A stretch of DNA of 64,000 bases from JACNIV01 sp965370415 (GCA_965370415.1 CBDUTJ010000008.1:1-64000); one strand, 5' to 3'; positions 8,596-19,019 are shown, numbered from the stretch's first letter. Numbers and translations are program-made. The notes: a model not told the origin generated them from the letters alone.

Positions 8596-10728
8596 TTATC
8601 TCAGGAAGTAAGTTACTCTCAGAAAAAGACTGTGTTTTTCTACAATGTATTCATCATCTTCCTGAATTTTGTTCTCAAGCTTCAATTTGTAATCCAGTGA
8701 AATATATTTGAATAATTTCAGATTGATCACATTTTCCCATTCCATGGAATAATCATCATCTTTACTGAAGGGGAACAGGAAGTCGGCGTTCGTGCTGTAG
8801 GTCAGATTAAAGGGAAGCTGAAAACTCCCCACCAGGGAGACTTCTGTACCTGTCGTACTTTCAGATTCCATTTCGTTATAGGTTCTGTGCTCAATCTCCT
8901 GAGAATCAAACCAGGTACTTTCACTTGCAAGTTGATAAAAATCATTATTGATATCCTGCCTGACACCAAAACCAGCTCGCAGGCTCAGATTGGCTCTAGA
9001 GAAGTTTAATATCCTGTAATTGATACCGATCCCTTCTTTAAGAACCAGCGGGAAGAGTGAAGATTTTATCTCTATTTCATCTGCAAAAACAGAATCTGCC
9101 ACGTTATTATCCATATCAATTTTTGTGTAATAGAATTTATCTGAATTGTAAGATTTCTCGGGAAAGAAATGAGAGTTCATATCGAAACGGCTGTAAAAGC
9201 CAACATCTTCGATGAAATAATAGATCAAAGTATTTTTCAGGTCAAATTCATCTGCGGCCAGCCGGAAATCGGTATCAGTGGTTTTAGATATACCTACTTC
9301 TATCAGGTTCTTCATGGTGTAGTGAAGAGGATCTTTATCGTAGATCAGGTAATTTTCCAACTGTGTATTAAAAGTGATCGTTGTTTCAGGATTATCTTTA
9401 TCTACTTCGTTGTTGCTGTTAATGTTCACATTGCCGTGAATAGCACTGGAAAACTTGAGGTTTGCCAGTGATGCTTCCAGAAAGCTTTCTTCCAATATGC
9501 CAGCTCCGGCCATATTAGTGGGATTATCATCCTCATCGGTCTTCATCACGATCGTTAATTTCTGCACTTTGCCTTTTTCTACAAAAACTGTAGTGAAATC
9601 TCGATAAGTATTAAAAGGCTCATTATTAACTGTAATTTTGTAAATACCTGGTTTTAGAACCCAGACCTTTTCCTGCTCTCCCACCTCTTCTTCAGCCGGG
9701 AATTCACTACCGAAACTTTCACCATTTTCCAAATCGAACACTTCATATCTTACTTTAGCAAAGTTTCGTTTTTCATCCATTATATCAACTATCAGGCATC
9801 CCCAATCGGGTTCGATGATAGTTTTATATCTGGGTACTACCTTGATATTATCCTGTTCCATCAGTTGATCGGCTTTTCCTGAACCATATTTAATACTGTA
9901 TATCCCATCCAGAAGAAGAATCGCTGTTCCCATTTGTCCAGATTGCTCATACCCGTATTTATCGATTATCTTATAATGGGGTTCATTATCTGAGCGGGTT
10001 ATGGCAGGAAGCAGCAGTAGCCCTTTACCACCACTGATTTTTTCTTCTTCGGAAATTTCAAATATCAGTGGTTCTGCTGCTTCTTTTGTTATAATGGAGG
10101 GAAGAACAGCTTCGACATCCAACGCAGAATATAAAATTATTTTCCTGATAAAGTTATCGGTTTCATTCAACAGTATATCATTTACCGTCTGTACAAAGGT
10201 ATCCACATCATCGAATAGCAGAGCTTTTTCTATGTTTACGGAATGCTCAACCAGTATATCTGCTTGTTCGCTTTTTCTAAAAACAAAATCTATGTTCAAG
10301 CGAGCTTGCTGTACAGTTTCCGATTTGTAAAGTTCAATATTGTTGAGATTTGTAATGATCTCATAATCGGCTCGAGTGGTGAGGATTTCTCTTTGAGTTC
10401 GCTTAAAGATATTATAACTGTTCAGCCTTTTGGAGATAAGATCGGGTACAGTTTTGGAAAGTTTAACACCCCAGAGATCATAATTTGAATAAGTTATGCG
10501 GGGACCAAAATGCCTGATCACAATCTGGTTCTTATTATAAGTTTTGGGAATCTTGGTGTCATACACATAAACCGAAAGTTCCAGCGGAGTTTCCTGACGC
10601 AGTTCTTCCTTTTCGGAATGCTGATAATATTCCAGAATATAGTAGTTGGGAGATACTAATTCTCCAGCTGAACAACCCAATAATAAAATAAATATTATAC
10701 CACAAAACAGAATTCCAAATTTATTCAT
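8596..10728 (-). CDS. Lipoprotein: PqiC-like auxiliary domain plus beta-rich C-terminus
   Basis: 710 residues. It has a lipoprotein signal with lipobox LLLGC (Cys 19). Residues ~27-200 resemble the ABC-transport auxiliary lipoprotein family of PqiC (YYILEYYQ, then SVYVYDTKIPKTYNKNQIVIR, then WGVKLSKTVPDLISKRLNSY). Residues ~220-420 are periplasmic beta domains of unrecognised type. Residues ~440-710 are rich in alternating aromatic/polar strands and end HSLFLRVTYFLR, as an outer-membrane barrel would. It lies between the MCE and permease genes of one operon. I infer a lipid-transport partner that could reach the outer membrane by itself. The barrel reading is from strand pattern only, and the size is about three to four times that of a normal PqiC. 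Confidence 0.75.
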   Translation of the reverse strand: MNKFGILFCGIIFILLLGCSAGELVSPNYYILEYYQHSEKEELRQETPLELSVYVYDTKIPKTYNKNQIVIRHFGPRITYSNYDLWGVKLSKTVPDLISKRLNSYNIFKRTQREILTTRADYEIITNLNNIELYKSETVQQARLNIDFVFRKSEQADILVEHSVNIEKALLFDDVDTFVQTVNDILLNETDNFIRKIILYSALDVEAVLPSIITKEAAEPLIFEISEEEKISGGKGLLLLPAITRSDNEPHYKIIDKYGYEQSGQMGTAILLLDGIYSIKYGSGKADQLMEQDNIKVVPRYKTIIEPDWGCLIVDIMDEKRNFAKVRYEVFDLENGESFGSEFPAEEEVGEQEKVWVLKPGIYKITVNNEPFNTYRDFTTVFVEKGKVQKLTIVMKTDEDDNPTNMAGAGILEESFLEASLANLKFSSAIHGNVNINSNNEVDKDNPETTITFNTQLENYLIYDKDPLHYTMKNLIEVGISKTTDTDFRLAADEFDLKNTLIYYFIEDVGFYSRFDMNSHFFPEKSYNSDKFYYTKIDMDNNVADSVFADEIEIKSSLFPLVLKEGIGINYRILNFSRANLSLRAGFGVRQDINNDFYQLASESTWFDSQEIEHRTYNEMESESTTGTEVSLVGSFQLPFNLTYSTNADFLFPFSKDDDYSMEWENVINLKLFKYISLDYKLKLENKIQEDDEYIVEKHSLFLRVTYFLR

Positions 10729-10742
10729 AATTTACATCCCTG

Positions 10743-11654
10743 TTATTTTTTCCTGCTCCTGATAAGAAGTGACGGATCGTCACTTATCTGTCGGGAAAAA
10801 TCATTCAAATATTCAATTGTTTCCTTCAAGGCTTCAATAGTATCCAAAATATCCTGCCTGCTCTCCAGATGAGTCGCATCGATACGACTCAAAGTTAAAT
10901 CTAGTTTTTTAATGGCAGTATTCATATCGATAAGTAATTCTTCCAGGTTGGAATTTGCAATATCAATTGTTATTTTTTCAGCGTTGGAAACAATATTCTC
11001 AATCTCTCCCGATTGCATGATCTGTCTTGTTTCATCAGCTATGATCGCCAGATCCCGGGTAGTTGAACTCAAGCTCGTTAAAATACTATTGATAGATTGC
11101 TGGTTATCAGTTATAATCTGATCTGCGTTGTTAATAATATTGTTTATTTTTTTTCTGTTTTCTTCGTTAGTTATTTCAGCAAGGTTGTTTAGCAGTTGTT
11201 CCAGTTTCTCAGAGATAATTTCTGCTTTTCCCGAAATACTTTCGAAAGTGGAAACTCCAGCTGGGAGAAAAGATTTTGTCTTTAGAAAAGAAGCTTCTTT
11301 GCTACCACCGGTTATTTCAACCTGCAGCAGGCCGGTAATACCAATGGGAATCAGGGAAGCTCGCATATCTTCTTTGATGGGTGTTCCTGCTTTTATACTT
11401 ACGGTTACAATAATATTGGTCACATCTTCGGCATCGATGATAATATCATCTACCCGGCCGATGCCGATACCGCGGTACTTTACCGGACCACCTACCTGCA
11501 AACCGGAAACTGAAGTATTTTCATAACGGATATAGTAAATATCACGTTTTTCCATGATCTTACTACCTGCTACCAGTATCAGAAAGATTATCATCAGAAC
11601 AGAAAATACAACTATAAAAATTCCTAATCTGAATTTCTGCGCACTACTCACCAT
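10743..11654 (-). CDS. mlaD: MlaD-like MCE-domain protein
   Basis: 303 residues. One N-terminal membrane helix (~10-29, IVVFSVLMIIFLILVAG) is followed by a single MCE domain (~38-115; GLQVGGPVKYRGIGIGRV, then GITGLLQVEITGG) and a long alpha-helical, probably coiled-coil tail (~150-295). The MCE domain forms a hexameric ring in the known family, and the helical tail forms a tunnel or needle across the periplasm in longer members. It is the first gene of the operon mlaD - lipoprotein - mlaE - mlaF - Mut7-C. The 120 bases upstream separate it from sprA and hold a TTGACA-like hexamer. Confidence 0.93.
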   Translation of the reverse strand: MVSSAQKFRLGIFIVVFSVLMIIFLILVAGSKIMEKRDIYYIRYENTSVSGLQVGGPVKYRGIGIGRVDDIIIDAEDVTNIIVTVSIKAGTPIKEDMRASLIPIGITGLLQVEITGGSKEASFLKTKSFLPAGVSTFESISGKAEIISEKLEQLLNNLAEITNEENRKKINNIINNADQIITDNQQSINSILTSLSSTTRDLAIIADETRQIMQSGEIENIVSNAEKITIDIANSNLEELLIDMNTAIKKLDLTLSRIDATHLESRQDILDTIEALKETIEYLNDFSRQISDDPSLLIRSRKK

Positions 11655-11774
11655 AAAAACTCCTTAATTGTTTTCGGAAATTATTTTAAATTCTATCAAT
11701 GTCAAGTAAAAATAGCTATTTAGTGTTAGAAAGAAATTATAATACTATATTAATTACCAAAAAAAATGTTATTT

Positions 11775-14700
11775 TTAAAACATTATTTCGATCCAGATGC
11801 TCAGGCTGAAAGTGCTTATTTGCTGGTCACGTTTATGATCATCACTCCATTCATAATTACTGGTCAGGCCACCATAAATATTTTTACTGAATTTATACGA
11901 AGCACCCGGACTGATGGTGTATCTGATCTTATTTGTGGTTTCTTCAAACGTTTCACGACCCTTTATAGTGGCGCGTGTTTTTTCCAGGTTAAAATTGAGT
12001 TGAGTGGTAAGTTCATTCTTCAGCTTTGTTCTTTTAAAGAAAAGGATTTTTAATCCTTTGGCTGCCGAAAAAGACCATTCAAGATGTGCAGCCATCGATT
12101 GTGTTATTGATCGATTCACTGAACTGGTATAATGGGTTATTGTTTTTGAATCGGAATAATTAACACTCAGGCTGCTGGTAATGTTATGAACCCAATTACC
12201 ATGCCAGGAGAGCAGCGGATTAAAGTTAATATTGATATTCTCTCTATCTGGACTGGTAAAATCCAGGTCTCCATCTTCGGTAATAGAATAGACATAGCTA
12301 CTGGTCAGGCGGGAACTGGTTAGTATATTTTCAACTTTTATCAGTTTTTCAAATTCACTTAAAACCACACTTATATTAGGAAAAGTTGTTCTTACAGACA
12401 TGTTGCTGTAATTACCAAAGCTACGCTTAATTTCCATGGAATATCCATAAGTTGTATTCAGGTTGTTCAAAATGGGAAATCCCACAGAAGTAGATATTTT
12501 GTCGTTAATGTTCTTGGAAAGTATTTCTTTGTTATCTCCGGTTTCATTAAGAATATGCGGCAGTCCGAGCTGATATAGAAAATCGGGGCGTTCTTTTCTA
12601 TCGTCATAGGTAGTCTTGTAAGTATTATCATAATTTATAGTTATATTTTCTATTCTGCTGATATAGCCTACAATTGAAGCCAGAATGTTCTTTTTTCTTT
12701 TAGGAACTTCGGTTTCTCCATCATCTATACCGGAAGTTATACTCTCTTCTTTTTTTATAGTTTCGGGTTCTTTTTCTTCGGCTGGTTTCAAAGTGGTATC
12801 ATCACGGGATTCTTCCTGAAAATCATACCTCAAATCAGTTTCTTCTTCAATTTGTTCTCTTCCTAATTCTTCTTCGTTAGATTTTTGATCTTCGGGCATG
12901 CTTTCAGGGATTTGTTCAAATTTTTCCTGCTCTTCTTCCATTTCCAATTCCTGAGTACTGGACGGTACAGGACTTAGTTTTTTATCCAGCCAGGTTGCCA
13001 GGTCATGTAAAAGGTCGTGGTTTTTTAAGGTAAAGCTGCCACCTATCTTTCGTGTAACATTTCCTTTGTAATACAATGTATCCTGCGTACCAATTTTAAT
13101 ATGATCCTCATTATAATTTACACTCGTATCTATATCGAACACAAAGATATTATCCAGGTATTTCGGATCGTATTTCAGCCCGATATCCTGATTACGTTTT
13201 TTTTCTTCTCCAATATTATATTTCTTCCAGTAATTTCTCAACATCAGATCCCGTTTTGTTGTCAGGTTGTATGAAGCAGAAATATCACTGAAAATATCAT
13301 ATTTCACATTTGTAGTTGTATCAAGTGTCCGGGTTCGCGTGGTATTGCTTCGCACAACCCAATGCGGAATAGAATCTGTGATAGTTTCCCAGTACCAGCG
13401 TTTAGGGTCAGCATCGGTATAGTTAAAAGTATTATTAAAAGACTGTGGGAAGAAGAAGAATTTATAATTACCCCATAAACCGATATCAACATCATCTTTA
13501 TTGAAAGTGAGCTTGTAGGTGTGTCGCAAATTCCAGGTAAGGGTTGTATCAGCACTGATGGCCGAGAGGGTTTTCTTTTTTTCTATGCTGGAATAAAGGG
13601 TGGTGTTTTTAATAGTATAGGCAAGTATCTTACTTTTTGGAGTTTTGTCCTGACTGATATTAATGTTGGCATTGTAGATCAATGATCTATTGACTTCACG
13701 TTTTTTATCTTCCTCGCTCAGATCTTCTCTTAAAATATCGGAAGCAGATTGGAACCGCGGGATACCCAGAGATTGATTCCTGGATAAGTTTAAGGGCATT
13801 CTCAATCCCCATTCGGCAGGAAAGAATTTGTGCAGAGAATATTCATTAGATATGTTCAATTGGGTTCTTTCAACAAGTGCACTTGTATTGTAAGAACCGC
13901 TGCGAATAGCGGAATTCTGAAAATTTTCCGTCCTCCAGTCCAGAATAACAGTAAGATCGGAAAAATCTGCAAATTTTGTAAAAAAGGTAGCCCTGGAAGC
14001 AAAGCCGATATCCTCGTAGGGATCTGCTACCCTGATGTCATCAAAATACAGCCTCCCACTGAACTCTTCTGTGGCAACCATGCCAAGTGATATTTGCCTG
14101 ATATTGATTAGATTTGGTTCACCGATCATGCTGAATCTGTAACCATCTTTTATGTAGGAAACACTATCTTTTGCAGAAAGTGATTTCAGGTGAGTTATAT
14201 AGGAATAAGGTATTTCAAACTGGTGCCAGGCATCTCTATCCATTTCCGGATAATATTCCATTAGCTCAAGCTCATGTCGTATTTCATAATAATTTAATGA
14301 ATCGGCTCCTAATCTTATTATTAAAGAATCAGGTTTTTCTCCGATAGGAGCAAATTCCAAAGCCTCTGCATATACCCAGAATCTGATTTTATTATAAGTT
14401 AAAAGATTGTAAGGTTCTCTGAACTCCTGAGTTGCCAGAGCGTAATGACCGCTACTAAGATTGGTGTAATCAATAATCAGAGACTGTTCAAGAGTTTCTT
14501 CTCCCCTCTCTTCGATAACTGTATGAGGTGCTGGAGTATAGTGCATATCTTTCTGATTATCAATGATACCGACCAGCATATTTTCCTCTTCAGAAACGAT
14601 GATATTATCGTTCTCATCTCTTATGAAACCCTCTTCCCATTTATTACCCACCACACCGATGGATACAATCTTCACTCTTGTACTGTCTTCTACTTCAAAC

Positions 14701-17700
14701 CAGAGACGAGCATAACTTATCTTCTTAATATTGGGAACTTTCCCGGGTTCATTAGATACTATCCGATAATTCTCAGAATCATGCAATGGGATGCGGTACA
14801 ATCTCCAACCTTTATACTCGCTTTCCAGGAATTCTTCGCCATCATTAAGGCATACAGAATACTCAAAATAAATATCAATAGTATTCAAACTACCGTTATT
14901 ATCGAGGTCTTCGGTATCAAGTTTGTTATTTCCTTCTGTTCCATTGATCTTGGGATATTCTACCTCGCCGTTAATTGTAACCTCATCGTTATCGTAATCA
15001 TCATCAGGATCATCTCCGGGGTCACCATTAGCAATTCTGTCCAGTCCAACGTCCTCCAGTCCGTCCAGAATACCATCCCGGGCTACAAGACCATCTTCCA
15101 TATCCAATATGCCCTCGCCGTTTTCGTCGGTAAAAGTATAAAAGTTCTCGTTTATTGCACCAAGATCGATATGCATAATAACAGGTTTTGAAGGTTGATT
15201 ATTATTCAGGGTATCCACTCTTGCCAATATCTCAATATAGCGCTTTTTAGAAAAATCGATTTCATTCCCGATATATTTCATAACGCCGGTCCAGTGTTTC
15301 ATCTCCATTCCCGGAATCCCCAAAGCTAATGGTTTGATCTTGCAGGCAAGAACAGAAACTTTTTCTCTCTCTTCCTTTTCGGTAAGAGATCCGGGATTGT
15401 ATACATCCCTGGCATATATGTCCTGTGGATTATAAAAATTTATAGCAGCTTTTCCAAAATCGATATAATTTCCATCCGGGAATTCTGCTGGACGGCTAGC
15501 CGGATCCCAGGTTACCCTGGTTACTCCCAGTGGATAGGTGTCCAGAATAGATTCCATATCATCGATGTAGGCTTCTTTTTTGTCGTGCTGTTTGGAACTG
15601 CCGTATATCCTGGGAAGACTCATAGCTACTTCCCCGGAAAGAGTAACAGTCGATTTACTATCTGTTCTTATTAGTGGAAACCAGTCGATTATCTTTGTTA
15701 TAAAAGGTAGTTCATATTCCAGTTCGCCATCAATATCAGCCAGGATGATACTACGGTTCTCATTACCGATCTTCGGTCGGTCTTCCTTTACTTTTTCAGA
15801 TTGATAAATAAATGTTCCACCTACTTTCAAGTTCTTATTAAATCGCATATCGGCACGAATACCCATGATCGTCTTGCTTTCTACCGAAAACAACGGCTTA
15901 AACTGGTAATCAATATAAATATCTACATCGGGATTTTTGGCTTCCGAAGCGAGAAAAGTGATCATGCCAAAATCGTAATCGACAAGATAATCGATACCTT
16001 CTGTCAGCTTGGTTTTATTGGGACCAATTTTAATAATCACACTTCCCGGTAGAATATTCATTTGCCCCAGAGAAACCTGGTCACGTCCGATTTGACCTTT
16101 AACAGAAATATAATTACTAACTTCTGTATAAGATACTTCCTCATCCTCATATATTACGCTGTCTTCAAGAGCATAAAAAGGCTTGATAAAGGGGAATATG
16201 ATATGACCGGAATCCAGGTGTATCGGTGCATCATCTCCATTTATCCCACCGTATCCATTCGTATCCAGCCGCAGGTAATCATTATATGTCAAACTGGTTT
16301 GCTCAATCCCCGATGGTACAAGAGCGGAAGGAATATTGTAAATGGGTTCATTGCTGGGGTTAAGCGAATAAATATTAAGATCAAAGCCATCACTACGGAT
16401 ATTCTGCATACCCAGGCTGTAGATATTGCGAACAGTCAGGTTCCAATATTCCAGGTCGTTAGTGAAATCCTGGTTCCTTTTTTTCAGCAGTTTCACCTGC
16501 ACCGGTACAGATGAATCGTCACCCACAACTATACCATCCATCCTGGTGTAGGTTATACCAACAGTGTATTGTTTACTTATTGTATTGGGTAGGATCAGGG
16601 TTATGATTCCGCCCTCATAATCAACAACGTAATCAGAACCTTCTATCAGAACATCAAAATAATAAACATCCTCGTAGTCTATTTCTCTTCCTTCAATAGT
16701 TGTCTGGTTGTTATTAGCATAGCCATCATCCATATAAACCGTAATTTTTTCTTCAGGATCCGGTAAAACAGCAGCTCCTGCTGGAGTTAATATCCATTTA
16801 CCATTTTCCAGCACAATAGCATTGTCTTTCCAACCCATGGGATAGTCAACACCTTCTTGGCCAATGCTTTCATTGTATAATTGATATAATGAATCTGGTT
16901 GATCGATGAAATAATGCGTCCGCTTTACATAGTTACGGCTCTGTATCACAGTAGAATCTGCCTGAGAATCTCCACGCCAGGTCTGAGTACTTTTTTTGGC
17001 TTCATCTTTTCCCAGGATGGTTGTAATTTCCAGGTTGCCGGCTTCCAATTCCGTTTTTATACCAAACAAACCTTCCGAAGAAGTACTGTAACTGAAAAGC
17101 CTGGAGCCGGTTAAAGCCAGAGATATGTTTCCACCATCAATACGTTTCACAACTTCGTCTTCTACACCTTCATAGTTAATGTTTATCTCGGTTGGCACTA
17201 CAATTACATCACTTTCGGAACTGGATTGATGATTGATGTTAACATGAATTTTCTCTCCGATAGTTCCTTTCAGGCGAAGGTTCAGATCCTGTCTTATCTC
17301 CAGATCAAAATTATTTCTTCTTTTCTTTTCAGTACCGGGATCATAGCGGGAAGAACTGCTGCCGGCAAACGTTAATTTCTGGTTTCCGTCCAGGCTAAGA
17401 CGACCGGCTTTATTTCCCATGAATCTGCGAACAGCTTTTGGAAGAGCGATTTTAGGAAGATCTATAATGATCTCCGGGATAAGTCCAGCACTCTCCGATC
17501 TGTCTGTAGTGCTAAGCAATTCCCTGCTATTTGCTTTTAATTTATCACGATAAAATTTTTTAAAATTGTTTTGAACATAACTATCTAGCGAAATGTAGAC
17601 AGGAGGATATAATTCTATCTGGTTATATTTGACTTGAAGCTTAACGTTTTTTTCTTCAAAATCGATCTCTTTTTCTGTGGTAATTCGAATTCCACTGAAG

Positions 17701-17873
17701 AAATTTCTGGGAGCGCTGGTGATAGAATATCCTTTGTGAAGCTTATAGAAATCGATCTCATTACCTTCCATTTGAGCACATCCATTCAGGCTGATAGCCG
17801 GCAGGAATACGTTTGCAGCAACGCTTCCAAAACCAAATAGTGCTAATATCAAAAGGAATACTTTTCTATTCAT
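11775..17873 (-). CDS. sprA: SprA-type outer-membrane translocon (type IX secretion / gliding)
   Basis: 2032 residues, close to the length of SprA from Bacteroidetes (about 2400). Signal peptide at 1-20. Recognisable SprA segments include the N-terminal GNKAGRLSLDGNQKLTFAG and LNLRLKGTIGEKIHVNI stretches, repeated YTVGITYTR/IDYQFKPLFSV strands, and the mid-protein AYIDDMESILDTYPLG block (~770-785). Residues ~1640-1740 are an acidic, low-complexity E/D-rich insert, and the rest is a very large beta-barrel. In the family it is the outer-membrane pore through which type IX cargo passes. It follows coaX by nine bases and is probably co-transcribed. No other type IX gene and no cargo with an obvious C-terminal sorting domain is in view, so the rest of the machinery must lie elsewhere. 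Confidence 0.88.
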   Translation of the reverse strand: MNRKVFLLILALFGFGSVAANVFLPAISLNGCAQMEGNEIDFYKLHKGYSITSAPRNFFSGIRITTEKEIDFEEKNVKLQVKYNQIELYPPVYISLDSYVQNNFKKFYRDKLKANSRELLSTTDRSESAGLIPEIIIDLPKIALPKAVRRFMGNKAGRLSLDGNQKLTFAGSSSSRYDPGTEKKRRNNFDLEIRQDLNLRLKGTIGEKIHVNINHQSSSESDVIVVPTEININYEGVEDEVVKRIDGGNISLALTGSRLFSYSTSSEGLFGIKTELEAGNLEITTILGKDEAKKSTQTWRGDSQADSTVIQSRNYVKRTHYFIDQPDSLYQLYNESIGQEGVDYPMGWKDNAIVLENGKWILTPAGAAVLPDPEEKITVYMDDGYANNNQTTIEGREIDYEDVYYFDVLIEGSDYVVDYEGGIITLILPNTISKQYTVGITYTRMDGIVVGDDSSVPVQVKLLKKRNQDFTNDLEYWNLTVRNIYSLGMQNIRSDGFDLNIYSLNPSNEPIYNIPSALVPSGIEQTSLTYNDYLRLDTNGYGGINGDDAPIHLDSGHIIFPFIKPFYALEDSVIYEDEEVSYTEVSNYISVKGQIGRDQVSLGQMNILPGSVIIKIGPNKTKLTEGIDYLVDYDFGMITFLASEAKNPDVDIYIDYQFKPLFSVESKTIMGIRADMRFNKNLKVGGTFIYQSEKVKEDRPKIGNENRSIILADIDGELEYELPFITKIIDWFPLIRTDSKSTVTLSGEVAMSLPRIYGSSKQHDKKEAYIDDMESILDTYPLGVTRVTWDPASRPAEFPDGNYIDFGKAAINFYNPQDIYARDVYNPGSLTEKEEREKVSVLACKIKPLALGIPGMEMKHWTGVMKYIGNEIDFSKKRYIEILARVDTLNNNQPSKPVIMHIDLGAINENFYTFTDENGEGILDMEDGLVARDGILDGLEDVGLDRIANGDPGDDPDDDYDNDEVTINGEVEYPKINGTEGNNKLDTEDLDNNGSLNTIDIYFEYSVCLNDGEEFLESEYKGWRLYRIPLHDSENYRIVSNEPGKVPNIKKISYARLWFEVEDSTRVKIVSIGVVGNKWEEGFIRDENDNIIVSEEENMLVGIIDNQKDMHYTPAPHTVIEERGEETLEQSLIIDYTNLSSGHYALATQEFREPYNLLTYNKIRFWVYAEALEFAPIGEKPDSLIIRLGADSLNYYEIRHELELMEYYPEMDRDAWHQFEIPYSYITHLKSLSAKDSVSYIKDGYRFSMIGEPNLINIRQISLGMVATEEFSGRLYFDDIRVADPYEDIGFASRATFFTKFADFSDLTVILDWRTENFQNSAIRSGSYNTSALVERTQLNISNEYSLHKFFPAEWGLRMPLNLSRNQSLGIPRFQSASDILREDLSEEDKKREVNRSLIYNANINISQDKTPKSKILAYTIKNTTLYSSIEKKKTLSAISADTTLTWNLRHTYKLTFNKDDVDIGLWGNYKFFFFPQSFNNTFNYTDADPKRWYWETITDSIPHWVVRSNTTRTRTLDTTTNVKYDIFSDISASYNLTTKRDLMLRNYWKKYNIGEEKKRNQDIGLKYDPKYLDNIFVFDIDTSVNYNEDHIKIGTQDTLYYKGNVTRKIGGSFTLKNHDLLHDLATWLDKKLSPVPSSTQELEMEEEQEKFEQIPESMPEDQKSNEEELGREQIEEETDLRYDFQEESRDDTTLKPAEEKEPETIKKEESITSGIDDGETEVPKRKKNILASIVGYISRIENITINYDNTYKTTYDDRKERPDFLYQLGLPHILNETGDNKEILSKNINDKISTSVGFPILNNLNTTYGYSMEIKRSFGNYSNMSVRTTFPNISVVLSEFEKLIKVENILTSSRLTSSYVYSITEDGDLDFTSPDRENININFNPLLSWHGNWVHNITSSLSVNYSDSKTITHYTSSVNRSITQSMAAHLEWSFSAAKGLKILFFKRTKLKNELTTQLNFNLEKTRATIKGRETFEETTNKIRYTISPGASYKFSKNIYGGLTSNYEWSDDHKRDQQISTFSLSIWIEIMF

Positions 17874-17882
17874 TTAACCTGA

Positions 17883-18656
17883 TTATTGCTGGCAGATCAT
17901 GTTCAGACCATCCAGGGTCAGCATTTTATCGATCACATCAATCTCCTTTGAATTTCTGCAGATCAATTCGGCAATACCTCCTGTGGCAATGGTTTTAATT
18001 TTTCCCAGATTTTTATATTGCTCTTTCAATGCCTTAACAAATCCATCCAGCATGATTGCATTCCCTGTAATAATACCGGAAAGAAGAGCATCTTTTGTGT
18101 TGGTTCCCAGCAAAGTTTCAGGAGTTTGCAACTGAATATTCGATAGCAACGCTGCAGATTCAAACAGGTTTTTAGCTGAGGTTATTACGCCTGGTGAAAT
18201 GATAGTTCCGTAAAAATTACCGTCTGCACTCACAAGCTGAATGGTAGTGGCTGTCCCGAAATCGCAGATAATGCAGTTCGTTTTGTATTTTTTTAAGGCA
18301 GAAAAGGCATTTACTACAAGGTCCGAACCGATAAATCCGGGATCCTTTACAGGATATTTCAGTCCCAGATCGGTATAAGCATCAACCACTTGCAGTGGAC
18401 ATTTAATGTATTTCTGGTTCAAGTGAGAAAACAGACGTGTTAATTCCGGCACAACTGAGGAGATCACAGCTTTTCTTACCCTATTAAAATCGATTTCATT
18501 CTCTACTGCAAGGCTTTTTATAATAGTGTAATATTCGTCTTCTGTTCTGTATTTGTCGGTACCTAATCTCCAGGAACACACTATTGTTCCCCCGGAGTAG
18601 AAACCCATTACAATATGGGTGTTGCCTATATCAATAACCATGTTGTAATTTTTCAT
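17883..18656 (-). CDS. coaX: Type III pantothenate kinase
   Basis: 257 residues, the normal length. It catalyses the first step of coenzyme A synthesis, pantothenate to 4'-phosphopantothenate, in the cytoplasm. Visible family motifs are the N-terminal phosphate-binding DIGNTHIVMGFY, GSDLVVNAFSA (the GxD/R region), CDFGTATTIQLV, the dimer-interface GTIISPGVI, and the C-terminal ATGGIAELI. The gene lies nine bases upstream of sprA on the same strand, an unusual partner with no functional link that I can state. The upstream region contains TTGACA at 18,771-18,766. Confidence 0.96.
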   Translation of the reverse strand: MKNYNMVIDIGNTHIVMGFYSGGTIVCSWRLGTDKYRTEDEYYTIIKSLAVENEIDFNRVRKAVISSVVPELTRLFSHLNQKYIKCPLQVVDAYTDLGLKYPVKDPGFIGSDLVVNAFSALKKYKTNCIICDFGTATTIQLVSADGNFYGTIISPGVITSAKNLFESAALLSNIQLQTPETLLGTNTKDALLSGIITGNAIMLDGFVKALKEQYKNLGKIKTIATGGIAELICRNSKEIDVIDKMLTLDGLNMICQQ

Positions 18657-18798
18657 ATATTCTTCTCCATTTTTAGATATAATCGTAGATTATAATCTTA
18701 AAGGTAAAAATAAAAAATAAATTTAACATGGAAAACTGTCGAAAATTTTCTTTCGTCATATATTTTGTCAATAAAAGTTTAATTATAATATTAATAAT

Positions 18799-18822
18799 AA
18801 AAGCCGACTTGTGTCGGCTTTT
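18799..18822 (-). terminator. Terminator after the ferredoxin gene
   Basis: A perfect 10-bp stem (AAAAGCCGAC / GTCGGCTTTT) with loop TTGT lies 27 bases downstream of the ferredoxin stop. Both strands end in a short T run, so it could stop transcription in either direction; the only transcript reaching it is on the minus strand. Confidence 0.85.
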
Positions 18823-18848
18823 AATTTCTAAAATTGATTAAATCTTTT

Positions 18849-19019
18849 TTATAAACTAATTGATTCAACGGGGCAGGCTTCAATGCAAACTTCACAATCA
18901 ATACACTTCTCTGCATCGCAAACTGCTTTTTCGTCAACCATTTCAAGAGCTTCAACCGGACAAGTCTCGATACAAGCACCGCATCCTGTGCAGGTTTCTT
19001 TATTAATGATAACAGCCAT
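18849..19019 (-). CDS. 2[4Fe-4S] ferredoxin
   Basis: 56 residues. Two classical cluster-binding motifs, CTGCGACIETCP and CIDCEVCIEACP (CxxCxxCxxxCP twice), show a bacterial-type two-cluster ferredoxin, a small cytoplasmic electron carrier. I start at the ATG at 19,019 because GGAGGG lies four bases before it; an upstream in-frame TTG at 19,031 would place the ribosome site inside the gene. It stands alone, with a strong terminator behind it. Its redox partners are not in the window. Confidence 0.95.
   Translation of the reverse strand: MAVIINKETCTGCGACIETCPVEALEMVDEKAVCDAEKCIDCEVCIEACPVESISL

Noticed and set aside
14445..15191. 248-codon plus-strand reading frame inside sprA
   Set aside because: Antisense to a clearly coding SprA region; no ribosome site and no protein-like composition. 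Other long antisense frames (for example 1527-1937, 16,062-16,514) were rejected for the same reason.
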